A stretch of DNA of 64,000 nt from Actinomyces sp. oral taxon 448 str. F0400. Its GTDB lineage: Bacteria; Actinomycetota; Actinomycetes; Actinomycetales; Actinomycetaceae. The stretch spans positions 2,076,330 to 2,140,329 of the forward strand of contig NZ_GL985606.1 of the NCBI RefSeq assembly GCF_000220835.1, in the 5' to 3' direction. A program made the position numbers and the translations under genes. The notes beneath the pieces are model-generated. The model made no database searches and was not told the DNA's origin. It saw only the letters and a program-made list of their open reading frames with translations. This document shows, in pieces, positions 35,251 to 46,519 of this stretch (position 1 is the first letter of the stretch; each line of letters starts with the position of its first letter).

Positions 35251-35269
35251 CGCCCGCCCGGAGCGGGCG
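35251..35269. terminator. Hairpin between DUF3097 and the antiporter gene
   Basis: CGCCCGC, a 5-base loop, GCGGGCG: a 7-bp stem 22 bases after the DUF3097 stop and before the convergent antiporter stop. No U-tract. Confidence 0.45.
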
Positions 35270-35337
35270 CCCGATGGACCTCGCCGAAGGCCGGCCGCGG
35301 GGTGCCGGGGCCCGCGCGAGCCCGAACGACCCCGACT

Positions 35338-36741
35338 TCAGTCGTCGACGAGAGCCAGACGCCGGCCGGCGCGGATCAGGCGCGCGTCATTGCTCAGCAG
35401 CGCCACCGTCACGAGGGCGCCGACCGTTTTGGCCCAGCCGGGCCCGGCGATGAACAAGCACACCATCGCGGCCAGGACGGGAACGAGATAGGTGAAGGTC
35501 CGGACGATGTACCCGCCGAAGGAGGGCATCTGCACGTGACGCCCCTCCGCCACCGATTTGACCATGAAGTTCGGACCGTTGCCGATGTAAGTGATCGCCC
35601 CGCACAGCACCGCGCCCAGCGAGATCGACACGAGGTAGACCTCGGGCACCCCGGCGACCGTTCCTCCCCCGGGATGGGCCACCTGCCCGGCCATCTCGAA
35701 GAAGGTCGCGTAGGTCGGGGCATTGTCCAGCACGGAGGACAGGCCCCCGGTGAAGATGAAGAATGTGACCTGATTCAGCGGCAGCGAGCCGGCCACCTCG
35801 TCGAGGTAGTGCAGGGCCGGGATCATGGTCAAGAAGATGCCGATGAACAGGGTGGCGACCTCGACGATCGGCCCCCACTCGAACTGGTTGTCCCTGAAAC
35901 GCGCCCGCTTGTCGCCCAGAGCGTACGAGGCGCCGGCCGCCGCGAGCATGATGATCTCGCGCAGCGGCACCCAGTTCATGACGGTGGCGCTCCCGGCCTC
36001 GATGGCCTCGACATCGATGGACGGGGCGAAGGCCACGGCCAGGATGATGACGAGGAACCAAACGAAGTTGGTGGCCCCGCGCAGGCCGAGGGGCTCGATC
36101 TCAGCGCGATCCAGACGCACGGAGACGGCGGGCTCCTGCGCATGATAGTAGGTGTCGAGCGCGAAGTAGGCAGCCAACAGCATCGCATTGACGAACAGCC
36201 ACTCGGGCAGCAGGCGGAGGGTCCAGATGAAGGGTACGCCGCGCAAGAACCCGAGGAAGAGAGGAGGGTCGCCCAAAGGTGTCAGCAATCCGCCGCAGTT
36301 GGCCACGATGAAGATCGCGAACAGGACCGTGTGGACCCGGTAGCGACGTTCGGCGTTCGTGTTGAGCAGCGGCCGGATGAGCAGCATGGCCGCGCCGGTC
36401 GTACCCACGAAACTGGCCAGAACGGCGCCGATGGCCAGGAAAACGGTATTGCTGCGCGGCGTGGCCTCGATGTCGCCCTTGAGGAAGATGCCGCCGGAGA
36501 CGATGAAGAGGGCCAGGAGCAGAGCGATGAACTGCCCGTACTCGACGATGGAGGCGAACACGACCCGCCAGCCTCCGGCGATCCACATCCACACGGCCAC
36601 GGGCAGACCGAGGACCAGAGCGACGGCGAACTGGCTAGTGCGGCGCTCCCACCAGAGGGTTGTGGCGGGCACGAGCGGAAGGACGGCGATGCAGGCCAGC
36701 ATCGTGGCGAAGGGCAGGACGGACCACCACTGGAGGTGCAT
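35338..36741 (-). CDS. NhaD/citrate-transporter-type sodium:proton antiporter
   Basis: A 467-residue membrane protein with about 12 hydrophobic helices. Segments such as GTTGAAMLLIRPLLNTNAERRYRVHT, VANCGGLLTPLGDPPLFLGFLRGVPF, GLSSVLDNAPTYATFFEMAG and CGAITYIGNGPNFMVKSVAE are conserved in the NhaD-like sodium:proton antiporter / citrate-transporter (ion transporter) superfamily. The ATG at 36741 is preceded by a GAGGAG site at 6 bases. Physiological cation or substrate cannot be fixed from sequence, though NhaD-like sodium/proton exchange is the best guess. Confidence 0.85.
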   Translation of the reverse strand: MHLQWWSVLPFATMLACIAVLPLVPATTLWWERRTSQFAVALVLGLPVAVWMWIAGGWRVVFASIVEYGQFIALLLALFIVSGGIFLKGDIEATPRSNTVFLAIGAVLASFVGTTGAAMLLIRPLLNTNAERRYRVHTVLFAIFIVANCGGLLTPLGDPPLFLGFLRGVPFIWTLRLLPEWLFVNAMLLAAYFALDTYYHAQEPAVSVRLDRAEIEPLGLRGATNFVWFLVIILAVAFAPSIDVEAIEAGSATVMNWVPLREIIMLAAAGASYALGDKRARFRDNQFEWGPIVEVATLFIGIFLTMIPALHYLDEVAGSLPLNQVTFFIFTGGLSSVLDNAPTYATFFEMAGQVAHPGGGTVAGVPEVYLVSISLGAVLCGAITYIGNGPNFMVKSVAEGRHVQMPSFGGYIVRTFTYLVPVLAAMVCLFIAGPGWAKTVGALVTVALLSNDARLIRAGRRLALVDD

Positions 36742-36881
36742 GGGTCTCCTCGGATCGAGTTCGGCGACGAGCCGCTGGGCTGGCTCAGCCTACGTCGCCC
36801 CGCGCCCCGGAGCGTGCGAACCGCGCGTCCCGGCAGCGCGTCCGGCGCCGCTCCGGTGGCCGGACACGCGGGAGACCGCCG

Positions 36882-36896
36882 ACCCCGAACCGGGGT
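36882..36896 (-). terminator. Hairpin after the small membrane-protein gene
   Basis: ACCCCG, a 3-base loop, CGGGGT, directly after the stop at 36899 on the minus strand. Short GC-rich stem without U-tract. Confidence 0.3.
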
Positions 36897-36898
36897 GG

Positions 36899-37429
36899 TC
36901 AGTAGCGGACGACGTCACGCCCCTGGATGCGCACGTAGGCGTAAACGGACATGAGAGCCGTCAACGGGAAGGTGAGGATCCATCCGATGACGGTGACGAT
37001 TCCCAGAAGCATGAGGACGAACCCCACAAGCGCGAATGGAAAGAGGTCGGCTACGTTGGCCGACAGGATCCGGTAGGAGAAGGCCATCGCGTCACCAGCG
37101 CTCGTCCCCCGGTCCACGACGATGAACCGGGCGAAGAAGAGCAGGAATGCGGCGGCGACGCCCGGGATGATGCACAGGAGGGATCCGATGACCACGGCCA
37201 GGTAGGTCAGGAAGGAGGTCAGGAGGGCCTGGCCGAAGTTCGGGAAGGTCACGAAGTCCGTGAAAGTGACGCGCCGTCCCGAGGCGACCGCCAGACAGAC
37301 ATGCGCCAGAGCGATCATGGAGAACAGCGATGCGACGATTGTGATGGGAGCTCCCCAGGCGAAACCGTAGCTGTGCTGCACTCCGTTGAGCTCGTAGTGG
37401 CCGTTCACCCCGATCCCGCACAGGATCAT
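36899..37429 (-). CDS. Four-helix membrane protein with missing or unusual start
   Basis: A 176-residue protein from the first ATG, with four hydrophobic helices and segments like VVIGSLLCIIPGVAAAFLLFFARFIVVDRG and ADLFPFALVGFVLMLLGIVTVIGW that resemble integral membrane proteins common in actinobacteria; no function known. The same frame is open 108 bases further upstream, and those codons (for example ASPNPPPSIGGALSWAWSAI) look like the expected N-terminus, but there is no ATG or GTG, only CTG 37495 and ATT codons, and a TAG at 37538-37540. The gene may use a rare start or be 5' truncated. Confidence 0.55.
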   Translation of the reverse strand: MILCGIGVNGHYELNGVQHSYGFAWGAPITIVASLFSMIALAHVCLAVASGRRVTFTDFVTFPNFGQALLTSFLTYLAVVIGSLLCIIPGVAAAFLLFFARFIVVDRGTSAGDAMAFSYRILSANVADLFPFALVGFVLMLLGIVTVIGWILTFPLTALMSVYAYVRIQGRDVVRY

Positions 37430-37579
37430 CCAGACGGCGAAACCGACTAACAGGACAATCGGATTGTCCTTAATGGCACTCCACGCCCAGGACAGAGCGC
37501 CGCCGATCGACGGGGGAGGGTTCGGCGACGCCCCGCGCTATCTGTGTTATCGTGAACAATGTAAGTAACGCAGTGGTGA

Positions 37580-38164
37580 GTGCATCGCCGGGGTAGCCGC
37601 CCGTCGCGTCGACGTCCCTCGTCCGTGAGGAGGCCTCCGACGCTCGCCTGCACCGCGTTGATGGTCGTGACGACCATCGTCATCGGTGTCCTGCTCTGGG
37701 CGATTTTGACCATATCCAGGGATACGGTCCCCTTCGGGGTCTCGGTGCTCGCCGACCGTATCCACCACTCGGTCGTCCTCCGGGCCACTCGCCTCTGGCA
37801 CCGCATCTGCGCGACCGTCACGATCGCCGCGATCGCGCTCCTCATCTGGTTCCATCTCAGCGAGGTCGGCGCCCGCAGACCCGGCCTGCCGAGCCTAGTC
37901 GTCGTCGTTCAAATCAGAGCGGCTCTGGCATGCTGGGTTCTCGTGCGCCTGCCGATCATCAGGGCTAAGCGTGCCGCCGACTGGTACGCGCGCCTGCGCA
38001 CCTTGCTGGCCGAGGCCCGTGCCCACGGCATGAGCGAGCAGAACGTCCTCGACGCCGCCCACCAGCTCGACGCTCTCCCCCGTCAGCAGCGAGCGCTGAT
38101 GGGAGATCCCCGCGTTATGACGCGGAGCCGAACCGACCCCGCCCGGCCAGAGAGCGGAGAATGA
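37580..38164 (+). CDS. Hypothetical membrane protein
   Basis: An open frame of 194 codons from GTG 37580; GTG 37625 and ATG 37661 are other in-frame starts, and the first 27 residues are basic and proline-rich, so the real start may be one of the later ones. Three hydrophobic stretches (around residues 25-45, 73-90 and 105-125) suggest a membrane protein; the C-terminal 70 residues are polar (LRTLLAEARAHGMSEQNVLDAAH). No family recognised. Divergent from the preceding membrane-protein gene, with about 150 bases between the best starts. Followed by a strong hairpin. Confidence 0.5.
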   Translation: MHRRGSRPSRRRPSSVRRPPTLACTALMVVTTIVIGVLLWAILTISRDTVPFGVSVLADRIHHSVVLRATRLWHRICATVTIAAIALLIWFHLSEVGARRPGLPSLVVVVQIRAALACWVLVRLPIIRAKRAADWYARLRTLLAEARAHGMSEQNVLDAAHQLDALPRQQRALMGDPRVMTRSRTDPARPESGE

Positions 38165-38173
38165 GCGAGGACC

Positions 38174-38199
38174 GCGGCGGCGAGAAAACCGACCGCCGC
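38174..38199. terminator. Hairpin between the hypothetical gene and leuS
   Basis: GCGGCGG and CCGCCGC form a 7-bp stem around a 12-base loop between two convergent stop codons. Likely bidirectional terminator. Confidence 0.45.
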
Positions 38200-38212
38200 A
38201 GCCACCGGGCGG

Positions 38213-41173
<2,961 letters not shown>

Positions 41174-41316
41174 CGAAGGAGCGCTTTCTCTTCCGTGGTC
41201 GTGAATGCACATGCATCGAGCGCCGGCGGTGCGCCCGTATCCGCGAGACTTCGCGCAGGACGAGTGGGAACGCACCTGCTGACGCCGCCCAGCCTATCCC
41301 CGATCCGCGTCGTCGC

Positions 41317-41338
41317 CCCGCGCCGTCCGAGGCGCGGG
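41317..41338 (-). terminator. Hairpin after the HIT gene
   Basis: CCCGCGCC, a 6-base loop, GGCGCGGG (8-bp stem) about 100 bases after the HIT stop and upstream of leuS. The rest of this 267-base gap carries TAGGCT at 41291-41296 (minus), a possible leuS -10. Confidence 0.45.
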
Positions 41339-41440
41339 CGTGAGGCACGGATCACGGCGAACTGCACCCAACCGCCAGCCGCTGCCGCCGGCATCGGAGC
41401 GGGAACGAAGGCGGAGAAGAAGAGAACGGCGAGAGGGGGC

Positions 41441-41908
41441 TCAGGCGAGGGCGGGCGAGTCCATCCGCACGGGCACGAACTGGCCCCACCCGTCCTCGCG
41501 CAGCCCCTCGCGCAGACGGGTCATCGCCTCGTCGAGCTGCGCGTCGTCGGCCGCCCGCGCGGCAGACGGGGCGATGTCGGCGGCCTCGTGCAACGGGAGC
41601 ACGTGAATGTGCAGGTGGGGCACGTCCAGCCCGAGGACGACGATGCCCGGACGCAGGGCGTCGAAGACGCGGACCTGGGCGGCAGCGATGCGCTTGGCGA
41701 TCACCGACAGATGAGCGACGGTCGCGTCATTGGCATCGACGTAGGAGTCGAACACGATACGCGGCACGACCAGAACGTGGCCGGGGGTCTGCGGCTCGAT
41801 GGTGGCGAAGGCGACGCACACGTCATCGGCCCAGACGAAACGCCCGGGGATGTCGCCGTTGATGATCCTGGTGAAGACGGAGGTCTCGGGGGTTCGGGGG
41901 GCAGCCAT
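41441..41908 (-). CDS. HIT family protein
   Basis: A 155-residue histidine-triad protein, the family of nucleotide hydrolases/transferases. The triad H-x-H-x-H is seen as PHLHIHVLPL (about residues 97-106), and EPQTPGHVLVVPR with the conserved IINGDIP start are family-typical. Substrate (AMP-NH2 type or dinucleoside) cannot be told. ATG 41908 has TAGGCT 6 bases upstream, overlapping the end of the DtxR gene; leaderless transcription is likely. Confidence 0.9.
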   Translation of the reverse strand: MAAPRTPETSVFTRIINGDIPGRFVWADDVCVAFATIEPQTPGHVLVVPRIVFDSYVDANDATVAHLSVIAKRIAAAQVRVFDALRPGIVVLGLDVPHLHIHVLPLHEAADIAPSAARAADDAQLDEAMTRLREGLREDGWGQFVPVRMDSPALA

Positions 41909-41914
41909 GGCCCT

Positions 41915-41920
41915 AGCCTA
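41915..41920 (-). promoter_or_regulatory. -10-like hexamer of the HIT gene
   Basis: TAGGCT, 6 bases, ATG on the minus strand. Its first three bases are the TAG stop codon of the DtxR-family gene. Leaderless pattern. Confidence 0.45.
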
Positions 41921-42646
41921 GGCCAGCACCCACATGTGCCCCATCGGCAGGACGACGTCGCCGGGCTCATCGGCGGACTGCCCGGCCGGGCGAGCGGCGC
42001 GCACCACGGTGGCCTTGCGGCGCTTCTCCCCCAGGACGACGGCGGACATGGTGCCGCGGTCGGTCACTGTCACCGACGTGCCCAGGCCTATGCCCGCCCG
42101 GGCGAGACGGCGCAGGGTCCGCGGGCAATCCTTGATGCGACCCACGACGCCGGTTTGGCCCACCGGCATCATGTCGACGCTGTACAGCGCGGGCTGAATG
42201 ACACGGCCCTCGGGGGTGGGGATCGGGTCGCCGTGCGGGTCGCGGACCGGGCGATCGAGGGCCTCGTCGAGCGCCCGCAGGAGCCGCTCGGAGACGGCGT
42301 GCTCGAGGACCTCGGCCTCGGCGTGCACCTCGTCCCAACTCAGGCCGAGGCGCTCGACCAGGTAGGTTTCCAGGAGTCGGTGGCGGCGCACCATCCCCAT
42401 GGCCAGGCGGTACCCCAGCCGGGAGAGGGTGACGGCCCTGTAGGGCTCGTGCTCGAGCAGACCCGCCTCGACCAGTCGACCCACGTTCTCCGAGGCCGTG
42501 GACGGCGCGACCCTCATCCGTCGCGCCAGGCCGGTGATCGAGGCCCCCGACCCGCCCCACTCGGAGGCGGCCCACACTGCCTTGAGGTAGTCCTGAGTCA
42601 CAGCGGAGACCTCCGTCGGGGTCTGAACCGCGTCGGCGGGACTCAT
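41918..42646 (-). CDS. DtxR/IdeR family metal-dependent regulator
   Basis: A 242-residue regulator with the three-part DtxR layout: winged HTH (TQDYLKAVWAASEWGGSGASITGLARRMRVAPSTASENVGRLVEAGLLEHEPYRAVTLSRLGYRLA, about residues 17-82), the metal-binding dimer domain (VRRHRLLETYLVERLGLSWDEVHAEAEVLEHAVSERLL), and an SH3-like C-terminal domain. Ligands look like His/Glu/Cys-poor positions, so either iron or manganese is possible. The VKOR gene stop overlaps its ATG by 4 bases (ATGA), so it is co-transcribed with and downstream of VKOR. Confidence 0.88.
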   Translation of the reverse strand: MSPADAVQTPTEVSAVTQDYLKAVWAASEWGGSGASITGLARRMRVAPSTASENVGRLVEAGLLEHEPYRAVTLSRLGYRLAMGMVRRHRLLETYLVERLGLSWDEVHAEAEVLEHAVSERLLRALDEALDRPVRDPHGDPIPTPEGRVIQPALYSVDMMPVGQTGVVGRIKDCPRTLRRLARAGIGLGTSVTVTDRGTMSAVVLGEKRRKATVVRAARPAGQSADEPGDVVLPMGHMWVLA

Positions 42647-43398
42647 CGCAGCATCGCCGCCCAGCCGTCCCGGAAGGCGATCAGGATCGTGACGACGACG
42701 GCCACATACATGACGCCGGCCAGATACCAGCGCGCTCCGTGCAGGCGCCGGGCCGCCGGGGCGGTCAGGCCCAGATGACCGCCCTGCGCGGCCTCGCCCC
42801 AGGTGAGTGCGGCGATCGGGATCGTCACCGCCCAGATGACCATGCAGAAAGGGCACAGCTTGCCGAAGGCGAGGATCGAGACAGTCAGGAACCACACGAC
42901 GAAACCGATTCCGATGACAGTCCCCGCCGTCAGGCCCCACCACACCCAGCGGGGCAGGCGCTGGCCGCAGGCGAGCAGCGCACCGACGAACAGGAGCACC
43001 GCGAAGGCCATCGCACCGATGAACGAATTGGGCACGCCGAGCAGGTTGCCCTGCCATACGTTCAGGGAGTCGCCGCACGAGACGAGCGGGTTGATGTCGC
43101 ACGACAGATTCGCCAGCGGCTGCCTGATGAGTCTCAGCTCACTGGTCATAAGCTCCCAGCAGGCCGCGATCCCGATGAGGGAGCCGATAATGAGCAGCCA
43201 GGCGTAGCCTCGTCCCGCACCGGTGGCGATCGACCAGGCGGCCCGACCGGCCTCGTCGGGCGCCGCGTCCTGCGCGGCCCCGCGGGTCCCGGTCGCGTCG
43301 TCAACCGCCCCCCTCCCACTGGGAGCGTCGGCGAGGTAGGCGTCGAGTTCATCGACGCTCATGGCGTCGATCTCCGCCTCGGTGGGCACGCGCGCCAT
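42643..43398 (-). CDS. Vitamin K epoxide reductase (VKOR) family protein
   Basis: A 251-residue membrane oxidoreductase, the bacterial functional counterpart of DsbB, which reoxidises the thiol oxidase using quinone. After a disordered N-terminus the first loop cysteines are in LSCDINPLVSCGDSL (about residues 98-107), and the active-site pair is CPFC in LAFGKLCPFCMVIWAVTIP (about residues 182-185). Four to five hydrophobic helices are visible. Actinomyces-type bacteria use VKOR for disulfide formation in exported proteins. It is followed by the DtxR gene with a 4-base overlap. GAGGAGG lies 7 bases before the ATG. Confidence 0.92.
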   Translation of the reverse strand: MARVPTEAEIDAMSVDELDAYLADAPSGRGAVDDATGTRGAAQDAAPDEAGRAAWSIATGAGRGYAWLLIIGSLIGIAACWELMTSELRLIRQPLANLSCDINPLVSCGDSLNVWQGNLLGVPNSFIGAMAFAVLLFVGALLACGQRLPRWVWWGLTAGTVIGIGFVVWFLTVSILAFGKLCPFCMVIWAVTIPIAALTWGEAAQGGHLGLTAPAARRLHGARWYLAGVMYVAVVVTILIAFRDGWAAMLR

Positions 43399-43462
43399 CG
43401 GTACCTCCTCGTGGTCCGGGTCGTCTCAGCGGGTTATCGGGTGCGGCGGGAACGCAGCTGTC

Positions 43463-45337
43463 TCATTGTGCCTCATCGTCCCCTCCGATGGTCGTCCCCT
43501 CCACCGCATCGGGACCCAGGGCGGGCACCGGCCTCCAAGCGCCCACGGTGACCGACGCGTCGGGGTGGAGCACCACTGCGCGCCATGCGAGCAGGGAACC
43601 GTCGGCGTCGAAGGACAGGACGTGCAGGTAGGCGTCCTGCGTGACTCGCCCCAACGAGGTTCCGCCCTTACCCGCTCCGGAGACGAGGTGGGCGACGTCG
43701 AGGTTCGTGCCCCGAGTCACGCTCATCCCCTGCTCCTGATGGACGTGCCCGGCCACGAGCAGCGGAGCGCAGCCGTCCTCAACGAGGGGGCCGAAGGTCG
43801 CCGGCTGGTGGATGAGGACGATATCGGCTCCATCATTCCCCCCGCCCCTGCGCGCCCTCCGGCAGGAAACGGTGGCCAGACGCGCTCCGACATCGGTGGC
43901 GTCCTCCTCGCCGCGCTGGAAGGTCCCGCCGGGAGGGCTGCGGTCCGGGTCGACGTCACCCAGGACGCGCAGCCCGCCGACCTGCTCGATGTCGCCGTCG
44001 GTCACCGTCCAACCGAGGGCGCGCAAGCGCTCAGCGGTGAAGGTCGAATCGTGGTTGCCGATGGTCGCCACTCGGGCGATGCCGTCGGGAACCGCGTCCT
44101 GAAGGGCATCGACGCACACCTGCTCGGGCTCAGAACCTGTCATGGTCAGGTCGCCGTCGTCCATGTGGACGGTAGCGCCCGCCAGTGCATCGAGCAGCCC
44201 GGCGAAAGCGATGACGTCGAGGTTGCAGTGCAGATCGGTGGTCAGGGCCGCGGTGATGGCGCCCCGGTCGCGCACGGCGTCCGCAGCCGTCGTCGAGAGC
44301 GGCGGGGAAATCGGGCCGCCGGACGGATCACCGCCCGATGACGCGGAATCAGTCGGGGGCGAGGCGTCGGGGGACGCCGTGGCCGCCGCGGACGCCCCGC
44401 CGGTCCGTTGGTGAAGCTGCTCGGTCTCAACGGCGCCGTCCGCGGCCGTGGCACCCGCCCTCCCCTCAGTGGCCTGAGAGGCGTCCCAGGCGTTGCGCAG
44501 GTTGGTGCCGGCGGCATCGTAGAAGGCGGTGTTGTCCTCCAGGAACGCGGTGACCCTCCCGCCGTAGGCCTGGACGACGTCGGCGATGCGCCCGGAGACG
44601 CGGGCCCGCTCCAGCGGGGTGCCCGCCAGCACCTCCAGGCGGCCACCGGTCACCGGCTCGGAGCGCAGGGCCGGCACGAGCAGCGCCACGACGGTTACAA
44701 CGCCCGTGACGGTCAGCAGGGCGGAGGAGGTCTTGTGCGCCAGGGTCACGCGTACGGCGTCGCGCAGCCGGCCGCCTGCGGCCAGACGCCCGGCGGCCAC
44801 CAGGCACAGCACGACCGACTCCATCAATCCGGCACGTCTGAAGGCGTCGTCGACGAGAGCCCGCACTCCCCGCTCGATGGTGAGGTCGGGATGGGTGACC
44901 AGAGCGATATAGGCGGCGCCGTCGGAACTCAGCGCCTGCCCGAGCGTGGATTGGCGGGCCGCGTCGGGCTCCGCCCCTCCCGGGATCCGCCCTAGAACCA
45001 CCTTCACCCCCAGGATCCCGGCCGGCGAGTCGAGGGCGACCTGTCCCAGGGGGCCCAGGTCAAGGGTGACGGTCGAGTCGAGGGTCGTCGACCACTGGGC
45101 CTCATGGGGGCCGACAGGGCTGGAAGCCGTGGCCGTCGCCGCGCCGACGCACAGGCAGGCCGGGCAGGTGACGGCGAGCAGCACGGACGCGCGCACGACC
45201 TTGCGGAAGCGCACGGTGCGCCCCGTCCACCACCGCGAGCAGGCGGCGCGCGCCCGAGCGGCCGGTGCCCTGACGGCGTCGACCGCCGACCGCCATGCGC
45301 GCGCCGCCGTCATCGGCCTGGCCTGATCCCCGGGCAC
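43463..45337 (-). CDS. Membrane-anchored metallophosphoesterase
   Basis: A 624-residue protein. The N-terminal 300 residues hold one hydrophobic helix near residues 47-68 (VVRASVLLAVTCPACLCVG) and another around 205-225 (LLTVTGVVTVVALLVPAL), and a low-complexity linker. The C-terminal 260 residues are a calcineurin-like phosphoesterase: TDLHCNLD, ATIGNHDST (metal-bridging motif), VLIHQPATF, LLVAGHVHQEQG and HLVSGAGKGG. The substrate is not clear; family members act on nucleotides, cell-wall or phospholipids. The start is GTG 45337, with ATG 45313 also possible. It lies 3 bases after the HAD gene stop. Confidence 0.82.
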   Translation of the reverse strand: MPGDQARPMTAARAWRSAVDAVRAPAARARAACSRWWTGRTVRFRKVVRASVLLAVTCPACLCVGAATATASSPVGPHEAQWSTTLDSTVTLDLGPLGQVALDSPAGILGVKVVLGRIPGGAEPDAARQSTLGQALSSDGAAYIALVTHPDLTIERGVRALVDDAFRRAGLMESVVLCLVAAGRLAAGGRLRDAVRVTLAHKTSSALLTVTGVVTVVALLVPALRSEPVTGGRLEVLAGTPLERARVSGRIADVVQAYGGRVTAFLEDNTAFYDAAGTNLRNAWDASQATEGRAGATAADGAVETEQLHQRTGGASAAATASPDASPPTDSASSGGDPSGGPISPPLSTTAADAVRDRGAITAALTTDLHCNLDVIAFAGLLDALAGATVHMDDGDLTMTGSEPEQVCVDALQDAVPDGIARVATIGNHDSTFTAERLRALGWTVTDGDIEQVGGLRVLGDVDPDRSPPGGTFQRGEEDATDVGARLATVSCRRARRGGGNDGADIVLIHQPATFGPLVEDGCAPLLVAGHVHQEQGMSVTRGTNLDVAHLVSGAGKGGTSLGRVTQDAYLHVLSFDADGSLLAWRAVVLHPDASVTVGAWRPVPALGPDAVEGTTIGGDDEAQ

Positions 45338-45340
45338 GGT

Positions 45341-46237
45341 TCAGTTCCCGTGGAACCCAGCGATCCGTGCAGCCAGGGCGGTCGTGTAGGCGGAGGTGTC
45401 CTCCCACCCGGTCACGGCATGGCAGGGCACGCCCAGCGCCTTGACGGGGTAGTCGTTGCCCTCGGCGTCGAGTCGATCGCCCACGAAGAGCATGTCCTCC
45501 AAGGCGATGCCGGTCTGAGCGGCCAGATGGGTCATGCCGTAGGCCTTGTCAACGCCCTTGAGGGTGATGTCGACGCTCGTGGAGCCGCCGGAGCGGACCT
45601 CGAGTTCGGGCAGGCGGGCGGCGACGGCGTCGCGCAACCGCCCCTTCCTCTCCCCTGTGGGGTCCCAGGCCTTCTTGGCGTCCAGCGGCGCCTCCTGGCC
45701 CAGCGCCGAGAAAGTGATCTGAGAGCCGCGATCCTCCAGGACCGGCCCCCACGTCCGCTCCTCCCACAGGCCCAGGCGCCGAGCCTCGGCCTCGACGACC
45801 GCGAAGCCCTCCTCCACCTGGGCGGGGGTCAAATCGTTGGCGTAGACGAGTGTCCAGATCCCGCCCTTTCCGTCCTCCCCCTCGGAGTGCTCGGTCCGGA
45901 CGCCCCCGGTCCCATTCACCGCCGGAACAGGCGCGGCGTGGACATAGTAGCGCGTCCCGCACGTGGGCATGAGGTGGAGGCGATCCAGCTCCTCGTCGGT
46001 GGCGTCGAGACGGGCCAGGACCTGATCGCGGAACTGGCCGAGCCTTCCGCCGGAGATGACGCATACGGGCACGACGTCGAGCAGAGCGCGCAGGGCGGCG
46101 GCCATGGGCGCGGGCATAGGCGACTTGGAGGGCGCCAGGGTGTCATCGAGGTCGAAGGCGACCAGGCGGGGGACCATGTCGGACGAGGCCGTGGACAGGG
46201 CGTCAGGGACTTCTACGGTGTCTGCGGTGTCAACCAT
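45341..46237 (-). CDS. HAD-IIB family hydrolase (phosphomannomutase/sucrose-phosphatase-like)
   Basis: A 298-residue HAD phosphatase with a C2b cap, similar to eukaryotic-type PMM and sucrose-phosphatase branches. Motif I is RLVAFDLDDTLAPSKSPM, motif II VCVISGGRLGQF, the cap contains CGTRYY and SQITFSALGQEAP, then GGSTSVDITLKGVDKAYGM and motif IV MLFVGDRLDAEGNDYPVKALG. Substrate uncertain. Start choice: ATG 46237, with a CACAAT hexamer 6 bases upstream; a GTG at 46255 is an alternative. Stop lies 3 bases before the phosphoesterase start. Confidence 0.85.
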   Translation of the reverse strand: MVDTADTVEVPDALSTASSDMVPRLVAFDLDDTLAPSKSPMPAPMAAALRALLDVVPVCVISGGRLGQFRDQVLARLDATDEELDRLHLMPTCGTRYYVHAAPVPAVNGTGGVRTEHSEGEDGKGGIWTLVYANDLTPAQVEEGFAVVEAEARRLGLWEERTWGPVLEDRGSQITFSALGQEAPLDAKKAWDPTGERKGRLRDAVAARLPELEVRSGGSTSVDITLKGVDKAYGMTHLAAQTGIALEDMLFVGDRLDAEGNDYPVKALGVPCHAVTGWEDTSAYTTALAARIAGFHGN

Positions 46238-46243
46238 GGCTGC

Positions 46244-46249
46244 ATTGTG
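46244..46249 (-). promoter_or_regulatory. -10-like hexamer of the HAD gene
   Basis: CACAAT, 6 bases, ATG 46237. Only four positions agree with TATAAT; included because the spacing matches the other leaderless-like starts. Confidence 0.3.
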
Positions 46250-46345
46250 TCGCACGGATCGGTGGTGGAGCCGCCGCCACCCGTGCGTGTCGAGAGCGTC
46301 CGCGGCGGTCGGAGGGACGACCCCGCGAGCCTGGCGGGGACAGGT

Positions 46346-46519
46346 TCAGGGCCGGTCGGGATCCCCACGCAGGTTGGCGTGGGCCCGAGCGAAGGCCTCA
46401 GCCCTCGCCTCGCTGTCCTCCCGCCGCCCGCGCACTAGGAGGGCGGTCACCGATACCGCCAGCCCGCCCCAGATGATGATCATGGCGGCCAGCATGAGGA
46501 TGATGGCGGGTGCGCTCAT
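46346..46519 (-). CDS. MetS-type small subunit of an NSS transporter
   Basis: A 57-residue protein with one hydrophobic helix (IILMLAAMIIIWGGLAVSVTAL) and a charged tail (RGRREDSEARAEAFARAHANL). Its ATG overlaps the transporter stop by 4 bases (ATGA), and small proteins of this type are known partners of MetP, the sodium-coupled methionine/alanine importer in actinobacteria. Assigned to MetS by position and form. Confidence 0.82.
   Translation of the reverse strand: MSAPAIILMLAAMIIIWGGLAVSVTALLVRGRREDSEARAEAFARAHANLRGDPDRP

Noticed and set aside
37547-37855. Possible extra gene upstream of the four-helix membrane protein
   Set aside because: This frame is the reverse of the likely plus-strand membrane-protein gene and has no membrane or family signal; its stop is not in frame with the downstream gene.
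41174-41275. Upstream extension of leuS to GTG 41275
   Set aside because: The added residues are Arg/His/Cys-rich with no likeness to LeuS N-termini, and ATG 41173 starts directly before the conserved part.
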